Positions 1-7,672 of a DNA stretch of 36,503 bases are shown here, one piece after another. The position numbers were made by a program, and so were the translations under genes. The notes under the pieces were generated by a model. It searched no databases. It had not been told where the DNA came from and saw nothing but the letters and a program-made list of their open reading frames with translations. Source of the DNA: Pleurocapsales cyanobacterium LEGE 06147 (GTDB lineage Bacteria; Cyanobacteriota; Cyanobacteriia; Cyanobacteriales; Xenococcaceae); NCBI GenBank assembly GCA_015207585.1, contig JADEWQ010000053.1, positions 1 through 36,503 of the forward strand, given 5' to 3'. Every line of letters starts with the position of its first letter. The stretch's first letter is position 1.

Positions 1-2
1 CT

Positions 3-104
3 GGTACTGATTATTATGAACAACAATATCGAGAACGAATGGTGAACAATCTCAGGAAAAAGGCGATTTCTTTGGGTTTTGAACTAGTGGCTCAATCCCA
101 GTAA
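3..104 (+). CDS. C-terminal tail of a probable transposase (partial, enters from the left)
   Basis: An open frame enters from the left edge and stops with TAA at 102-104. It reads about 33 residues, including DYYEQQYRERMVNNL and KKAISLGFELV. This basic, Tyr/Arg-rich pattern ending in LGFELV resembles the tails of insertion-sequence transposases common in cyanobacteria, but the family cannot be named from so little sequence. It runs toward cmr2 and overlaps the last ~16 codons of cmr2 on the other strand. Such an antiparallel coding overlap is unusual and fits an insertion sequence next to, or inside, the 3' end of cmr2. It could also be a chance open frame. Confidence 0.42.
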   Translation, partial: GTDYYEQQYRERMVNNLRKKAISLGFELVAQSQ

Positions 105-3072
105 CTAATGGTGTTTCTCGAGAGCGAGTGAAGACTAAAAGGTTGGCAAAGTTTTTTAATTCTTTTCCCGATGAACCGCTAGTCTCTCTTTCTCGTTCAG
201 CTTGAATAACTAATTTGGTAAAGTTTTGAGACAATTCTGCTATCTCTTGTTGGGAAATTAATTCTTTTCCTTGTTGTCGCTTGAGGAGGCGTTTTACTTC
301 GGCACTATATAAATTTTCTAACCATTCATAAGAATATTTTTCTAGATTAAATCCCGTTATAGTTTCTGCTTCAGTACGTAAAACATAAGGAAATTTACCA
401 GAAATCCGATGATTACTAAAACGCTGCTGAAATTCTAATAATAAATTAATTGTATCAATTGTCTTTTCCTGATAAGTCCATTTTGCTCCCGCTTGCATTA
501 TTTCTCCAGAACGCTTGAGAAAAGTTAAATTAAACCGATCTCTCCCAACATCTTTGGCTTTTTTTTCTGCATCTCTAACGGCATTTAAAGTTAAGTCTAA
601 AGGTTGGGTATGATGAGCGATCGCAATACCAGTACTTGCAGCCGCTTTGCATCCCATAGTGGTTAGTAAACTTGCCTTTGTTTCCTGGGATAACTTAAGC
701 CAAATATAACCAGATTTATTATTACCAAAGCTAACTTTTAAATCTTCCCCTTTCGTATTAGTTATTATTTCTCCAGAAAAAGCAGCCCTTAAAAGTCTGG
801 CAGTTTCTAAAGCACAATCTAAAGGAAGTAAAGCTAAAACATCGTCTCCGCCTGCATATATTAATTTGCCTGGATTAATCTCTTCAACAATATATCTAAC
901 TAACTTTAAAGAAAAATCTCCCAATGCTTTACTAACAAATCCATGAATAGCAGGACTCATTAAACGTTTTGTCTTTAAAATTCCTTGCCAATCGGGAAGT
1001 TTTTTTAATTGTTTTAGGGTATCGGGATGGAGAATTAGCTCGTATTCAGGCATTTTTTCTCCAGAAATCCACTGCCCCATACTGTCTCCATCCATCATCA
1101 AGACAGCAAAATATTTCTTGGGCTTAGAAATTTTATATGGTTCTCTACTAGCAACATTAAATAAGTATCTAAGCTTTTTCAAGGCAGCTTTAATTTTTAG
1201 TTTATCTGCTTCGTTTTCGGAATGATTAATCGCTTCTTGATAAGTTTCTTCAAAGAAAAGGCGACCATCAAATCCAAGAAAACTCTTTAGTAGACTATCG
1301 GATTCAGCCACCTGTGATGATAGATAAGGAATAACATTGGTCAGAACGCGATTGCCTTGATATAAAGAAGGGCATTTTTTGATTTCTTGTAACCAAAATT
1401 TTATTGCTTGGCGTAATGCTTCTCCATTTTGGCTATGACATTTTTCCAAGATATCTTTTCTAAAACTAGCTGTAGCAATACTACTGGTAGAAGGAAATCT
1501 CAATTCATACTCCAAAGTCATTTCTTCAATGACCTTATCTTTCTCTTCGCTTTCAATTTCATTAGTAATATTTAGCTGCTTTTGTAAATAAGAACGCCAA
1601 GCACAACGCTTAGTTAATTCGACAGCATCTAGTCTTTCTTGTCCAGTTTCTTGAATTTCAAAACGCCCTGTTTGTTGTAATTTTTTTGCTAGTTTTTTCC
1701 AGAATTTAATAATATTTTGTCTTCCCTGGCGATCGAAGTTATTCTCACTCAAATTTGCTGCGTCAATATTATGATAAAGAGTAGCGCGATCGCCTCCTAA
1801 AGTTGACTTTTCTCCTATCTCTTCTACTTGGGAAAAGTTTCTTAATCCTTTACGACTGCCTAGGGCTTTTTCTGTAATAAAATAAAGTTCTTGATAAATA
1901 GCACCAAGATTAGGTTGGTATTGTCCTCCTCCTCGTGCATCTGGCTTGGCATAAACTTCTAAAATGTTCTTGATTTTCTCGTAGCGATCGCCTAAGTAAG
2001 GTTTATGGCTTACTAAAAAGTTTTCAAAGTTATTATCTTTGATTGGTTCATTATTTGGTCGCCAAGGATAGACTTGCCAATAGACTTCAAAGAAATTTTC
2101 TGTTTGTCGTTCCCAAGTTTGCGCCCAATTAGGAGAATAATCTAAAGTGTCTTCTAAATCCAAACGTACTGCTTGAGTAATTTCTCGCCACTGCGATCGC
2201 AGTTTGAATTCTGCTTTCTCTGCTAAAGTTTTTCCTAGATCTTCTGGGACAATAGCAAAGAAGCGGTTAGGGAGACTAGAAAGGATTAAATCTTCTCCTG
2301 GCGGTTGAGAAATAATACCCTTACTAGCTAACCAGCGATCGCACAAAGGTTGTTCGAGTAAGTTAGGGAAAATTATAGCATCCGGACCAATTGCTTCTGC
2401 TACTACTTCAATCGCCGTCCAGTTGAGGTAAGATAACAAATAACTTCCCGCCCAGAGATCTTGAGTTTTTCTAGCCGCACTGATAAATGCTTGTACTGGA
2501 CCGAGAGTAAATAATAAAAATGCTGGGTTAGGTAAAGCCGTCGCGATCGCGCTAGTTAATGCCTGATGCGTCCAAATAGAATGATCGGGAATGCGAGTAT
2601 CTGCTGGTAATAAATCCCAAAAAAATCCTAATTGATTCCCTTCTATTTGTTGAATTTTACTCGACCAATTACGCCACAACCAGAGGAATAATTTTTGATG
2701 GTCTTGTTTAAGGCGATCGGGAATCTTTTGTAGAGATTTTTCTATAGCTTGATAGATCTCAGATTCATTGATTTGAGTAGGTAAAAATTGTCCTTTAACT
2801 AACTCTAAAGAATTACCCGATAAAGGATGAGTTAGATAAGGATGATTGCGAAAATCTGCCCCACCAATTTGTCTATAACTGGGAAAATTTAGTCGATCTG
2901 CTGCTGAAGCGATCCAATCGGCTTGCTGATAAGCATCTCTGCTTAAGTTGATTCCCAGAGTTTGAGCAATATTTTTTGCTAGTTTTTCATGACCTTTAAT
3001 ATCTAGTGATTTTCCTGGCGGATCGTGGAGAAATGATTGAATTTTATTTAGCCAAATGTCTGCAATGACCAT
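52..3072 (-). CDS. cmr2: Cmr2/Cas10, large subunit of the type III-B CRISPR effector
   Basis: This 1006-residue protein is the signature large subunit of a Cmr complex. The N-terminus has the HD-nuclease start LHDPPGK (H16, D17) followed by GHE (H28), as in Cmr2 proteins. The two-domain polymerase/cyclase part shows DGDSMGQW (D661, D663) and YAGGDDVLAL (GGDD at 741-744). The intact GGDD predicts cyclic oligoadenylate synthesis when target RNA is bound (family knowledge). The gene starts 2 nt after the cmr1 stop with AGGTTAAAG just upstream, so the two are co-transcribed. The last ~16 residues are encoded antisense to a transposase-like frame and do not look like a conserved Cmr2 end. The C-terminus may therefore have been replaced by insertion-derived sequence. 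No cmr3-6 follows inside the window. Confidence 0.93.
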   Translation of the reverse strand: MVIADIWLNKIQSFLHDPPGKSLDIKGHEKLAKNIAQTLGINLSRDAYQQADWIASAADRLNFPSYRQIGGADFRNHPYLTHPLSGNSLELVKGQFLPTQINESEIYQAIEKSLQKIPDRLKQDHQKLFLWLWRNWSSKIQQIEGNQLGFFWDLLPADTRIPDHSIWTHQALTSAIATALPNPAFLLFTLGPVQAFISAARKTQDLWAGSYLLSYLNWTAIEVVAEAIGPDAIIFPNLLEQPLCDRWLASKGIISQPPGEDLILSSLPNRFFAIVPEDLGKTLAEKAEFKLRSQWREITQAVRLDLEDTLDYSPNWAQTWERQTENFFEVYWQVYPWRPNNEPIKDNNFENFLVSHKPYLGDRYEKIKNILEVYAKPDARGGGQYQPNLGAIYQELYFITEKALGSRKGLRNFSQVEEIGEKSTLGGDRATLYHNIDAANLSENNFDRQGRQNIIKFWKKLAKKLQQTGRFEIQETGQERLDAVELTKRCAWRSYLQKQLNITNEIESEEKDKVIEEMTLEYELRFPSTSSIATASFRKDILEKCHSQNGEALRQAIKFWLQEIKKCPSLYQGNRVLTNVIPYLSSQVAESDSLLKSFLGFDGRLFFEETYQEAINHSENEADKLKIKAALKKLRYLFNVASREPYKISKPKKYFAVLMMDGDSMGQWISGEKMPEYELILHPDTLKQLKKLPDWQGILKTKRLMSPAIHGFVSKALGDFSLKLVRYIVEEINPGKLIYAGGDDVLALLPLDCALETARLLRAAFSGEIITNTKGEDLKVSFGNNKSGYIWLKLSQETKASLLTTMGCKAAASTGIAIAHHTQPLDLTLNAVRDAEKKAKDVGRDRFNLTFLKRSGEIMQAGAKWTYQEKTIDTINLLLEFQQRFSNHRISGKFPYVLRTEAETITGFNLEKYSYEWLENLYSAEVKRLLKRQQGKELISQQEIAELSQNFTKLVIQAERERETSGSSGKELKNFANLLVFTRSRETPLVTGIEPLVQNPKKSPFS

Positions 3073-3074
3073 CT

Positions 3075-4133
3075 TTAACCTACTCTTTCACTATTATCAA
3101 AACTTCTAAGGAACTCATTAATAAATTTGTAGTTAGGATTTCCAGGGTTGTTAATTCTTGAATTTGGGGAAAATTCTGATTCCATTTTGATAAGTAAGCA
3201 GTAATAATCCCTAACCGATTGAATAACTTTAATCCTCAGAGGCGAAGGATGACGAGAATTCATATCCAATCTAGTTAAAGGTAATCCAAAAACTGCTCGA
3301 TCTTGTCGGGGTAAAGTTCTTCGATAATCTTGATAACGAGTGCCAATATTTTCTAATGCACCTTCCCAACTTGGAAAAGGAGTTTTAAGAATATAAATTG
3401 CAGCAGTAGCTGGACTATATAACTCGAATTTTGGGGAAGGTAAAGGTTGGGGGAAATTGGTTAACTTGAAATCCAATAATTCGTACAATCTTTTTTTAAC
3501 TTTTTGTCTTGTACTTTTTAGATATTTAGGTACATCATTTTGTTTAAACTTGAGAATAAATTTGGGAATTTCCGCTTCATTAATATCTTTTAAATAAAAC
3601 TTTTTAACTCTCAAACTACCTGCACCACGACGTTCTCTAGAACCAAAGCCTCCAAAGTAAAGGGCAAACCAAAAACAATTAATTGCAGTTAGTAAATTTT
3701 TGTATTGTTGCTCTGAATTTTGAGGACAAGGACGAGTTGATAGAGTTAAAGAAAAAGAAACTGGTTCTTCTACTCCAATTGCCTGACGTGCTGGTTTAGG
3801 ATTTCTTCCTCCCGAACCTTTAGTAGAAAACCATAAATAACTTAGTCCAGGATTGCGTGATTGATTTAAATTAACAGTATCTAATTCCAGATTATTTGGT
3901 AATTGAGAAAGACGAAGAACAATATTAGAACTAGAATTTGTATCGCCAAATATAGAAGATTCTAGTTGTTGTAGTTTGTGCGGATTATCTAAATAATTAA
4001 TTCCTGCGATCGCCCGAAACCAATATCTTAATGCACCGCGAAAAGCAGGAGGACGTAACTCTGCTTTTGTTGGATCTGCACCCCCGAGAAATAAAGGAGT
4101 GACTGTTTCTAAATCAAAAGTGATAGAAGGCAT
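3075..4133 (-). CDS. cmr1: Cmr1, RAMP-family (Cas7-like) subunit of the III-B effector
   Basis: A 352-residue RAMP protein. It opens with the typical Cmr1 pattern FDLETVTPLFLGGADP, then ELRPPAFRGALRYWFRA, and has a glycine-rich segment FGGFGSRERRGAGSLRV near residues 160-180. These match Cmr1, the subunit at the 3' end of the crRNA in the Cmr complex (family knowledge). It is the first gene of the leftward operon and sits 2 nt before cmr2. About 340 bp of non-coding DNA separates it from the next gene, so its promoter is probably in 4134-4474. Length is normal and no defect is visible. Confidence 0.9.
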   Translation of the reverse strand: MPSITFDLETVTPLFLGGADPTKAELRPPAFRGALRYWFRAIAGINYLDNPHKLQQLESSIFGDTNSSSNIVLRLSQLPNNLELDTVNLNQSRNPGLSYLWFSTKGSGGRNPKPARQAIGVEEPVSFSLTLSTRPCPQNSEQQYKNLLTAINCFWFALYFGGFGSRERRGAGSLRVKKFYLKDINEAEIPKFILKFKQNDVPKYLKSTRQKVKKRLYELLDFKLTNFPQPLPSPKFELYSPATAAIYILKTPFPSWEGALENIGTRYQDYRRTLPRQDRAVFGLPLTRLDMNSRHPSPLRIKVIQSVRDYYCLLIKMESEFSPNSRINNPGNPNYKFINEFLRSFDNSERVG

Positions 4134-4474
4134 AGTCGTAAATTAAAAGAAGAAGACTATAGGCAATATAAAAGCTAACTATTTACCAATAACCTCCGAT
4201 GCTAATAGTTCTCAATCAAAACTTAGTTTTCTAAACACCTTTAACTAACATTCCCTTTTGTGCAAAATTTCTCACATCACTAATTAATTTTTTTCGCAAA
4301 AACTGAGATGAAAGTAAAAAAATACTGGCTTTTAGCCAACTTTGCCTCAGTTTGGTAACTTTAGAAAACTTAATGGGTATGTTTAGTAAGGAGTGACCGA
4401 TACTTCAACTCAAACGGAGATGCCGCAATGATCGAGCAGAATTTTCTGATAAAAACTAAAAAGTTAACAACTTA
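4134..4474. other. Intergenic region upstream of cmr1
   Basis: About 340 AT-rich bases between the small membrane-protein gene and cmr1, both leftward. It should hold the cmr1-cmr2 promoter, but I see no unambiguous -35/-10 pair. A short terminator-like hairpin lies at 4316-4338. A 27-codon open frame at 4428-4511 on the + strand overlaps the membrane-protein gene and is not credible. Confidence 0.5.
4316..4338 (-). terminator. Possible terminator of the small membrane-protein gene
   Basis: On the minus strand a TGGCT/AGCCA stem with a 3-nt loop is followed two bases later by seven T. It lies about 140 nt past the stop of the gene at 4475-4798. The stem is only 5 bp, so it is weak. Confidence 0.35.
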
Positions 4475-4798
4475 TTACCATTTCGGTAAATTTCGTTGCT
4501 GTTCCGAATGAAGTGAAGATTGTTCGGATTGAGACAGGGATTGCCCATAGTCAAGATGTTCTGTTTCTCGCCTCGGTTGTATTACCGACCAACCAATCGG
4601 TTTGAGGAAAGAAAGGAATAAGCGATCGCCTACTATTCCAAAGACTATGCTACTGACAAACACTAAGACTGTACAAGTGATTACTGCAAACAGTCCCAGC
4701 GGGGCAATAATCAGAACAATCCAAGTAATACCTGCATTAGCAACAGCGACGAGGATATTACGGTAATGCATTAACTGTGTGAAGAGTGAGCGAGTCAT
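4475..4798 (-). CDS. Small two-helix membrane protein between cmr1 and cas1
   Basis: A 107-residue protein read from ATG 4798. An upstream in-frame ATG at 4846 would run almost up to the cas1 start. I prefer 4798 because GAGAGG lies about 9 nt upstream. After MTRSLFTQLMHYRN come two long hydrophobic stretches (roughly residues 14-36 and 38-58, including ITWIVLIIAPLGLFAVITC), a short GDRLFLSFLKPIGW segment, and a polar Ser/Gln/Glu-rich cytoplasmic-looking tail. I do not recognise a family. It is divergent from cas1-cas2 and shares their upstream region, and it points the same way as cmr1. A role in the CRISPR system is possible, since type III loci often carry membrane accessory proteins, but that is inference from position only. 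Confidence 0.65.
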   Translation of the reverse strand: MTRSLFTQLMHYRNILVAVANAGITWIVLIIAPLGLFAVITCTVLVFVSSIVFGIVGDRLFLSFLKPIGWSVIQPRRETEHLDYGQSLSQSEQSSLHSEQQRNLPKW

Positions 4799-4865
4799 AG
4801 CCGAGTACCTCTCTAAATTTCTTGAGCTATATCTGAGTATTCCCATTTCTTTTTCAATGTTTGCT

Positions 4866-5876
4866 ATGACAACTCTTTATCTAACCGAACCAGGTACGAT
4901 AGTGCGTTACGAAAATCACTCCCTGGCAATATTTAAACAACAGAAAAGGCATTCCTGTCGCCTTACTGAAATTACTTTAGTTGTCGTTCTTCCAGGAGTG
5001 CAGTTTACCGATGTAGCGATCGCTCAATTACTAGATCGAGGTATTGAAACAATTTTTCTGCGCCAAGACGGTCAATTTCGAGGGAGGCTTCAAGGACAAT
5101 TTCATAGCAATCCCTTTACGCGTCTAGCTCAGTATCGCACAGTAGAAACCAGCTTTGGCATGATATTTGCTCAAAAATTTGCTCAAGGTAAAATCCGCAA
5201 TCAGCGAGTTTTATTACAAAGGCGCAATCGAGCTACCAGAGGGCAAATTAGCGAATTGAGCGAGGCAATAGATCTCATTGATGCCTATCGGTTGCAGTTG
5301 AGTAAAACAGAATCACCCCTTAATCGAGATGAAATCATGGGTATTGAAGGGATTTGCGCTCGTACTTATTACCAAGGGTTACGCTATTATTTTCCTTCTC
5401 AATGGAATTTTACTGGACGAAATCGTCGTCCTCCTCTCGATCCAATTAATGCTTTATTGAGTTGGGGATATGGCGTTCTCTTGGCGCGGGTATTTGCTGC
5501 TTGCGTACAGGCGGGACTCGACCCTTATTTGGGCTTTTTTCATTCTATTCAACCCTATCGACCGAATTTAGTCCTCGATTTGATGGAGGAGTTTCGTCCT
5601 GTCGTAGTAGATCAAACAGTAATTGCTATTATTCAGTCTGAGGTATTGCAACCTGAAGATTTTGAGTCTTCTCCCGATGGAGTAGGGATTTGGCTGGGGT
5701 TAACGGCAAAAAAACTTTTTCTAGCAGAGTTAGAGCGTCGGTTCCGTCAACCGCTTCTGTATCCACCTCAGAATCGCCGTTTGAGTTTAAATCAAATTTT
5801 GCTAGAACAAGCGCGAACTTTAGGACGCTGCTTGATGGAGTCGAGTTTAGATTACGAGCCTTTTATTTTGAAATGA
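4866..5876 (+). CDS. cas1: Cas1 integrase
   Basis: A 336-residue Cas1, the metal-dependent integrase that inserts new spacers together with Cas2. ATG 4866 (MTTLYLTEPGTIVRYENHSL) is chosen because Cas1 proteins begin at this beta-strand. The open frame extends upstream to 4779 but that part looks unrelated. The catalytic metal residues are visible: Glu161 in IEGICARTYYQ, His226 in FFHSIQPYRPN and Glu241 in DLMEEFRP. No fused reverse transcriptase or Cas6 domain is present. The stop overlaps the cas2 start (ATGA), so the two are translationally coupled. Orientation is the same as the array. Confidence 0.95.
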   Translation: MTTLYLTEPGTIVRYENHSLAIFKQQKRHSCRLTEITLVVVLPGVQFTDVAIAQLLDRGIETIFLRQDGQFRGRLQGQFHSNPFTRLAQYRTVETSFGMIFAQKFAQGKIRNQRVLLQRRNRATRGQISELSEAIDLIDAYRLQLSKTESPLNRDEIMGIEGICARTYYQGLRYYFPSQWNFTGRNRRPPLDPINALLSWGYGVLLARVFAACVQAGLDPYLGFFHSIQPYRPNLVLDLMEEFRPVVVDQTVIAIIQSEVLQPEDFESSPDGVGIWLGLTAKKLFLAELERRFRQPLLYPPQNRRLSLNQILLEQARTLGRCLMESSLDYEPFILK

Positions 5877-6157
5877 CTAAAATATGGTTGGTTTGCTACG
5901 ACGTACGAGATAACAAGCGTCGCAATAAGTTGGCAAAGTTGATGGAACAACATTGTCAGCGAGTTCAATATTCCGTATTTGAATGTCCTTTAGAGACAGC
6001 CAAACTGGAAAAGCTTTTAGACAAACGTTGGCTAAAGGTGTTGAAGTTAAGCGAGGATAGTTTGCGAGCGTATCCATTGGATAGCAAGGCAAAGCAAGAA
6101 ACAAAGGTCTACGGCAGTCCACCGCCTTATGAACCACCCGACTATATCATTTTGTAA
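5873..6157 (+). CDS. cas2: Cas2 adaptation protein
   Basis: A 94-residue Cas2, the dimer that bridges two Cas1 dimers in spacer integration. The start ATG 5873 overlaps the cas1 TGA. The N-terminus MTKIWLVCYDVRDNKRRNKL carries the conserved strand followed by Asp (YDV), and RVQYSVFECPL is the second ferredoxin-like strand typical of Cas2. It ends in YEPPDYIIL. The CRISPR leader and array follow directly downstream. Length is usual for the family. Confidence 0.95.
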   Translation: MTKIWLVCYDVRDNKRRNKLAKLMEQHCQRVQYSVFECPLETAKLEKLLDKRWLKVLKLSEDSLRAYPLDSKAKQETKVYGSPPPYEPPDYIIL

Positions 6158-6476
6158 CGAGTGACATTATTTTAGGGTTAAGCCAAAAGGGTCGATTTTC
6201 TATCTTTTTAGGCAATGTAACTAATTATTAAGCTCTTGCCAATTTCGTCGCTTAAAATTATTAATAGCTATAACAAGTCTAATTGAGTATAAAGCAGTAT
6301 TTAGGGCTTTAGTAGCTTTATTGCTCAAAAAACTTTGATATAATATTTTTATAGCTATATTTGACGTTTTTTTCTTAAGTGAATATACCGAGTTTCTTTT
6401 TATGCATGGCTGAAACCGTATTATCTCGCTACCGCACCTTGAAAATCAAATACGATCGTAGTTTCCACACATAGGG
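6158..6476 (+). promoter_or_regulatory. CRISPR leader with probable array promoter
   Basis: A 319-bp AT-rich stretch between cas2 and the first repeat. This is judged the leader side because the opposite terminal repeat (7444-7480) carries a substitution, as old distal repeats do. A perfect -10-like TATAAT lies at 6339-6344 without a clear -35, so transcription would begin near 6350 and run into the array. A 10-bp palindrome TACGATCGTA (6451-6460) lies 16 bp before the first repeat, in the zone where leader-anchoring elements act. Confidence 0.6.
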
Positions 6477-7480
6477 GTTCGATATAACCTAATCCCCGCA
6501 AGGGGACGGAAACTTCCTATCCTCCCCCCATAGCTTTTTTTATTTTGTGTGGTTCGATATAACCTAATCCCCGCAAGGGGACGGAAACATACCATTCCTA
6601 TCTTCCCCCCATAGCTTTTTTTATTTTGTGTGGGAGTTCGATATAACCTAATCCCCGCAAGGGGACGGAAACTTATCAATCCTGCAATTAGTACCAATTT
6701 GGTAAACATGTCTCAAGTTCGATATAACCTAATCCCCGCAAGGGGACGGAAACTCTCTTTGCCCAAGGAAGGTCATTTCTAGAAGCTTCTAGATAGTGTT
6801 CGATATAACCTAATCCCCGCAAGGGGACGGAAACCTCTAGTCGGTGTAGAACCTCCCCAAGAAGTGGCAGCTGCTAAGGCATGTTCGATATAACCTAATC
6901 CCCGCAAGGGGACGGAAACGAAACTAATAAACCAAGAGCGATCGCTTTCATTTGATTTTCCTGTTCGATATAACCTAATCCCCGCAAGGGGACGGAAACG
7001 CGTTTCTTAGGTTTACGACTTGTTTTCCAATCTACTAGTGTTCGATATAACCTAATCCCCGCAAGGGGACGGAAACGATACATCGCCGTTAGTAGTGGAG
7101 TACTGCCATTGTTTTCTGTTCGATATAACCTAATCCCCGCAAGGGGACGGAAACAAAGTTAAACCAGATTCAGTAGCACTACTAGCATCTTCATGAAAGT
7201 TCGATATAACCTAATCCCCGCAAGGGGACGGAAACTTGTTGCGTATCTGGAGGGTTAATTCGTTTCTGTGGAGGCGCGTTCGATATAACCTAATCCCCGC
7301 AAGGGGACGGAAACATTGTGTACCAGGGAACCTCGCAAACTTGTCTGTCCGGGTCATCATCGTTCGATATAACCTAATCCCCGCAAGGGGACGGAAACAA
7401 GTCGTAAGGGTCTATCCAATCCCAGACAGATTCTTTCGTTGCTGTTCGATATAACCTAATCCCCGCAAGTGGACGGAAAC
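6477..7480 (+). CRISPR. CRISPR array, 13 repeats of 37 bp and 12 spacers
   Basis: Repeats start at 6477, 6552, 6636, 6717, 6798, 6883, 6963, 7040, 7118, 7199, 7278, 7362 and 7444. Each begins GTTCGATATAACC and ends GGGGACGGAAAC. The core CCCC-GCAA-GGGG forms a 4-bp stem with a GNRA-type loop. All copies are identical except the last, which has AAGTGG for AAGGGG. Spacers are 38, 47, 44, 44, 48, 43, 40, 41, 44, 42, 47 and 45 nt long; such variable length is usual for type III systems. Spacers 1 and 2 are overlapping near-duplicates. Transcription is inferred to be rightward, from the leader beside cas2. The linked effector is type III-B. No cas6 is visible, so the processing enzyme must be encoded elsewhere. 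Confidence 0.98.
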
Positions 7481-7555
7481 TTAGTACTCACTTCTAGCTT
7501 GAAAGTAACCACTTTCATGCTTGGCGGTGAAATTTTTTCATGAGGACTCCTTCTG

Positions 7556-7592
7556 CCTCTACATAACTTAATCTTCGTAAGGAGCATGTCAC
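7556..7592 (+). repeat. Possible decayed CRISPR repeat beyond the array
   Basis: Aligned without gaps, this segment matches the 37-bp repeat at 23 positions. In the core (repeat positions 8-29) 17 of 22 bases agree and all five differences are transitions. The stem is still pairable: CTTC/GGAG keeps C-G, T-A, T-G and C-G pairs. It lies 75 nt after the last clear repeat, longer than a normal spacer. It may be a fossil repeat or chance resemblance. Confidence 0.4.
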
Positions 7593-7672
7593 TGTCCTTC
7601 CCCGCATCCATCCCCACCTATCATGTTAAAAAAATTGACAGACTAGTAGGTGGCTGCACCAGTTAAACAAAT

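Noticed and set aside
4428-4511. 27-codon frame on the + strand between cmr1 and the small membrane protein
   Set aside because: Too short, overlaps the opposite gene, and no conserved pattern.
6446-7454. Open frames across the CRISPR array with repeated peptides such as FRPLAGIRLYRT
   Set aside because: They are translations of the 37-bp repeats on either strand; the region is an array, not genes.
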